DNA of 64,000 nt. It comes from Ardenticatenaceae bacterium (GTDB taxonomy: Bacteria; Chloroflexota; Anaerolineae; Promineifilales; Promineifilaceae). Within the stretch, counting starts at the first letter, position 1, and the number at the start of each line of letters is the position of its first letter. The notes under the pieces were generated by a model, which was not told the origin of the DNA, did no database searches, and saw nothing but the letters and a program-made list of their open reading frames with translations. This document shows, piece by piece, positions 61,708 to 64,000 of the stretch. The position numbers and the translations under genes were made by a program. The stretch spans positions 37,540 through 101,539 of the forward strand of contig JACKCD010000017.1 of NCBI GenBank assembly GCA_020634215.1. Direction: 5' to 3'.

Positions 61708-63024
61708 ATGGCAACAACCAGTCAACCACTCAATGTTGAAACACAGCCGCTAGAAACCACGGCCGAATTGACGCTTGACGCAGGTTTGGGCGTGATTGGC
61801 TTGGGTGAAATTGCCCGCATCGCCTGGGAAGGGGTGGTACGCAACAAAATTCGCTCACTGCTGACCATGCTGGGGGTGATCATCGGCGTGGCGGCGGTCA
61901 TCATCATGATTGCCATCAGTGCCGGAACCGAGGCCACTATTGCCGAACAAATTCAAGGGCTAGGGGCAAACTTGGTCTTTATTCAGGGGGCTTTTGGACG
62001 CGGCGGACCGGGCGGCGAGGGTAGCAACACGCCACGGCTTGTCTATGATGATGTGGCGGTGGTGGAAAGCGTGCGCGGCGTGGTCGGTACATCGGTGGAG
62101 ATGCCCACCTCGCAGACGGTCAAACGGGGTACCACAACGCTGTCGGATGTGTCGGTGCTGGGAACAACGCCGGATTTTCCGTCGGTGCGTGAGATGGGGG
62201 TGGCAAACGGCCGTTACTTCAACCAAACCGAACTCGAACGCTCTGCCAAAGTCGCCGTCTTGGGGAAAACCCTGGCCGAAGAACTGTTTGGCAGCGAAGA
62301 CCCCTTCGGGCAATCCATCATCATCGGCACCGTCAAACTCACCGTCATCGGTGTCGCCGCCGAAAAAGGGATCGTCGGTAACACCGACTTCGACTCCCAG
62401 CTTTACGTCCCCATCACCCTTATCTTTGACCGCTTTGTCCCCTCCCAATTTGCCCGCTTCATTGGCAACAATGTCCGCGTCATCTACGCCCAAATTGACA
62501 CCGAAGCCAACATGGACGAAGTGATTACGCAAATTGAGCTGCGGCTTGCCAGCACCAAAGGCATCACCCTCGACGAACTCCCCTTCACCATCCGCACCCA
62601 AAACGACATCATTGAAACGCAGGGGGCGACAACGGCCGCTTTTCGCAACCTATTGGCCTGGGTAGCGGGGGTGTCGCTCCTCGTCGGCGGCATCGGCATC
62701 ATGAACATCATGCTCGTCAGCGTCACCGAGCGCACCCGCGAAATCGGCATCCGGCAGTCGGTGGGGGCCACGCCCAACGACATTCGGCTGCAATTTTTAA
62801 CCGAAGCCCTGCTGCTCAGTCTGGTCGGCGGGCTTATTGGCGTGGTGGCTGGCATTGGCGGCGCCATTCTGTTTGGTGCCACCAGCGACATGCGGACGGT
62901 CATTGTGCCACAATCCATTTTACTGGCCTTTGGCTCGGCGGCGGCGGTCGGCATTTTCTTTGGCTTTTTCCCCGCCAACACGGCGGCGCAGCTTGACCCG
63001 ATTGAGGCACTGCGGCATGAATAA
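61708..63024 (+). CDS. MacB-type ABC permease (438 aa)
   Basis: MacB topology: N-terminal helix RSLLTMLGVIIGVAAVIIMIAISAGTEA, a large periplasmic domain, and three C-terminal helices with NIMLVSVTERTREIGIRQSVGATPNDIRLQFLTEALLLSLVGG and FFPANTAAQLDPIEALRHE. The fit to MacB is better than that of the two permeases at 21.3-23.9 kb. GGAGG lies nine bases before ATG 61708. A repeat-A copy follows the stop. Confidence 0.94.
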   Translation: MATTSQPLNVETQPLETTAELTLDAGLGVIGLGEIARIAWEGVVRNKIRSLLTMLGVIIGVAAVIIMIAISAGTEATIAEQIQGLGANLVFIQGAFGRGGPGGEGSNTPRLVYDDVAVVESVRGVVGTSVEMPTSQTVKRGTTTLSDVSVLGTTPDFPSVREMGVANGRYFNQTELERSAKVAVLGKTLAEELFGSEDPFGQSIIIGTVKLTVIGVAAEKGIVGNTDFDSQLYVPITLIFDRFVPSQFARFIGNNVRVIYAQIDTEANMDEVITQIELRLASTKGITLDELPFTIRTQNDIIETQGATTAAFRNLLAWVAGVSLLVGGIGIMNIMLVSVTERTREIGIRQSVGATPNDIRLQFLTEALLLSLVGGLIGVVAGIGGAILFGATSDMRTVIVPQSILLAFGSAAAVGIFFGFFPANTAAQLDPIEALRHE

Positions 63025-63027
63025 AAA

Positions 63028-63097
63028 AGAGATTGGGAGATTGGAGATAGGAGATTGATGAAGGTTCACAATCTCCTATCTCCAATCTCCAACCTCC
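63028..63097. repeat. Repeat family A copy
   Basis: GAGATTGGGAGATTGGAGATAGG words answered by AATCTCCTATCTCCAATCTCC, between the MacB permease and the lipoprotein gene. Confidence 0.88.
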
Positions 63098-63114
63098 TTC
63101 ATTACGGAGTAGGA

Positions 63115-64000
63115 ATGAAAAAACTCACGATTTTTGTTACGTTCTTTTTGCTGCTGGCGGCGGTTGGCTGCGGCGGCGGTGGTGGGGCGGAACCGGCGGC
63201 GCAATCGCAGCCAGGTGCGGCATCGGCCGATGCGGCATCGGCCAATCGGCTGTCGGCCGATTTTGCCAGCGATGCGCTGTCGGTGCAGGCGCAGTTGGCG
63301 CTGGGGACGGTGCAGCTAGAGGGCACGGATTTGGCCGTGAACGAAGCGCAGGCCAAGGAACTGCTGCCGCTGTGGCGGGCGCTGCAAAGTTTGGGCAACA
63401 GCAGTTCCACGGCCGAGGCGGAATTAACGGCCGTTGTTAACCAGCTTCAAGACAGTATGACCCCCGAACAAATCCAAGCCATCGCCGCCATGGAACTCAC
63501 CGACAGCAGCCTCAGCACCATGCGCGAAAACGGCGAACTGTCCTTTGGGCGCGGCGGTGGCGGGCAAGGAACCACTGGCGGTAATGGCAACGGGGGCGGC
63601 TTTGACGGCCCACCTCCCGGCGGTTTTGGTGGCCCACCTCCTGGCGGCTTTGATGGCGGTGGCCCACGCGGTGGCTTTGGCGGCGGCTTTGGCGGTGGCA
63701 ACTTGAGCGAAGACGACATCGCCACGCGCCGGGCGGAATTTACCGCCAACGGCGGTGCCGCCAATGGGGGCGGCAACTTTGCCGACCGCGCCATGATGGG
63801 GCTGGTCATTCGGCTGCTGGAAGACAAAACGGGCGAGGTGTCGGCCAACAACCCCCGCGCCCTGTTTGACCTGGTTGCCAAGACCGTCACCGAGGAAACG
63901 GGGCTGACGCTGGAAGAGATTCAGGCGCAAACGGCCGATGGCGCGACGCTGGCTGAAGTCATTGAGGCCAATGGCGGCGACGTAACCACCGTGCGCGGCA
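63115..64000 (+). CDS. Gly-rich lipoprotein of the MacAB cluster, 5' part
   Basis: The gene runs past the window end; 295 codons are seen. A lipoprotein signal (TIFVTFFLLLAAVGCGGGGG) is followed by an Ala-rich region, a segment with QLDSMTPEQIQAIAAMELTDSSLSTM-type helices, and a disordered Gly/Pro/Phe stretch (about 143-200, PPPGGFGG repeats). The end (LLEDKTGEVSANNPRALFDLVAKTVTEETGLTLEEIQ) is helical. Such proteins accompany MacAB-type clusters in Chloroflexota (from memory), and may be substrate or accessory. GGAG precedes ATG 63115. Confidence 0.7.
   Translation, partial: MKKLTIFVTFFLLLAAVGCGGGGGAEPAAQSQPGAASADAASANRLSADFASDALSVQAQLALGTVQLEGTDLAVNEAQAKELLPLWRALQSLGNSSSTAEAELTAVVNQLQDSMTPEQIQAIAAMELTDSSLSTMRENGELSFGRGGGGQGTTGGNGNGGGFDGPPPGGFGGPPPGGFDGGGPRGGFGGGFGGGNLSEDDIATRRAEFTANGGAANGGGNFADRAMMGLVIRLLEDKTGEVSANNPRALFDLVAKTVTEETGLTLEEIQAQTADGATLAEVIEANGGDVTTVRG

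Overview
The window looks like a chromosomal segment of a Chloroflexota bacterium, probably of the Anaerolineae/Ardenticatenia type. This is inferred from gene content: a fused NrfC-NrfD electron-transfer protein beside a cytoplasmic-looking molybdopterin enzyme, lipoproteins with PVTVEVTRVVEVPVE-type linkers, Thr/Pro linkers in secreted proteins, duplicated ABC exporters and a 59-aa DUF4177-like protein. Coding density is high and base composition is moderately GC-rich. I see no rRNA, tRNA, CRISPR array, transposase or replication origin.

Layout. 1-5.1 kb: two CBS-domain proteins, an APH-type kinase, an APS-kinase-like protein and a Lon-family protease. 5.2-9.3 kb: two secreted repeat proteins flanking a 59-aa gene. 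9.4-15.7 kb: a TusA / NrfC-NrfD / molybdopterin oxidoreductase respiratory module, interrupted on the opposite strand by decaying genes (an HNH nuclease with an early stop, a ribbon-helix-helix-like protein, an antitoxin and a VapC tail). 15.8-20.3 kb: isochorismatase-like hydrolase, EamA exporter, GreA/B factor, and divergent FNT channel and DoxX genes sharing a regulatory region. 20.5-29.6 kb: a MacB/LolCDE-type exporter, two LiaF-like membrane proteins and an ABC-2 exporter. 29.8-43.1 kb: P1 peptidase, glucose-6-phosphate isomerase, DUF1003 protein, a dehydrogenase with a divergent SHMT homologue, a PIG-L/cyclic-nucleotide-domain fusion, hydrolase, acetyltransferase, a secreted protein, AlkD and Ap4A phosphorylase. 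43.4-53.1 kb: acetyl-CoA supply (AMP-forming acetyl-CoA synthetase; pyruvate dehydrogenase E1alpha, E1beta and E2, plus an acyl carrier protein and a coupled 57-aa protein), interrupted by an AT-rich HELNH metalloprotease-like gene. 53.1-58.5 kb: a sugar ABC transporter whose binding protein is an in-frame tandem duplication, with a divergent LacI regulator and two LacI-type operators. 58.5-64 kb: a VOC protein and an HlyD/MacA - MacB - permease - Gly-rich lipoprotein cluster that runs off the window.

The most striking feature is not a gene. The 10-bp palindrome AACGGCCGTT occurs about 75 times by hand count (chance expectation is far below one), mostly inside genes in all three reading frames (Asn-Gly-Arg, Thr-Ala-Val, Arg-Pro), and also at the exact centre of two terminators between convergent genes. 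Its density resembles HIP1 of cyanobacteria or the DNA uptake sequences of Neisseria and Pasteurellaceae. A second layer is a set of intergenic hairpin repeat families built from short words, which also appear inside several coding regions as low-complexity linkers or tails.
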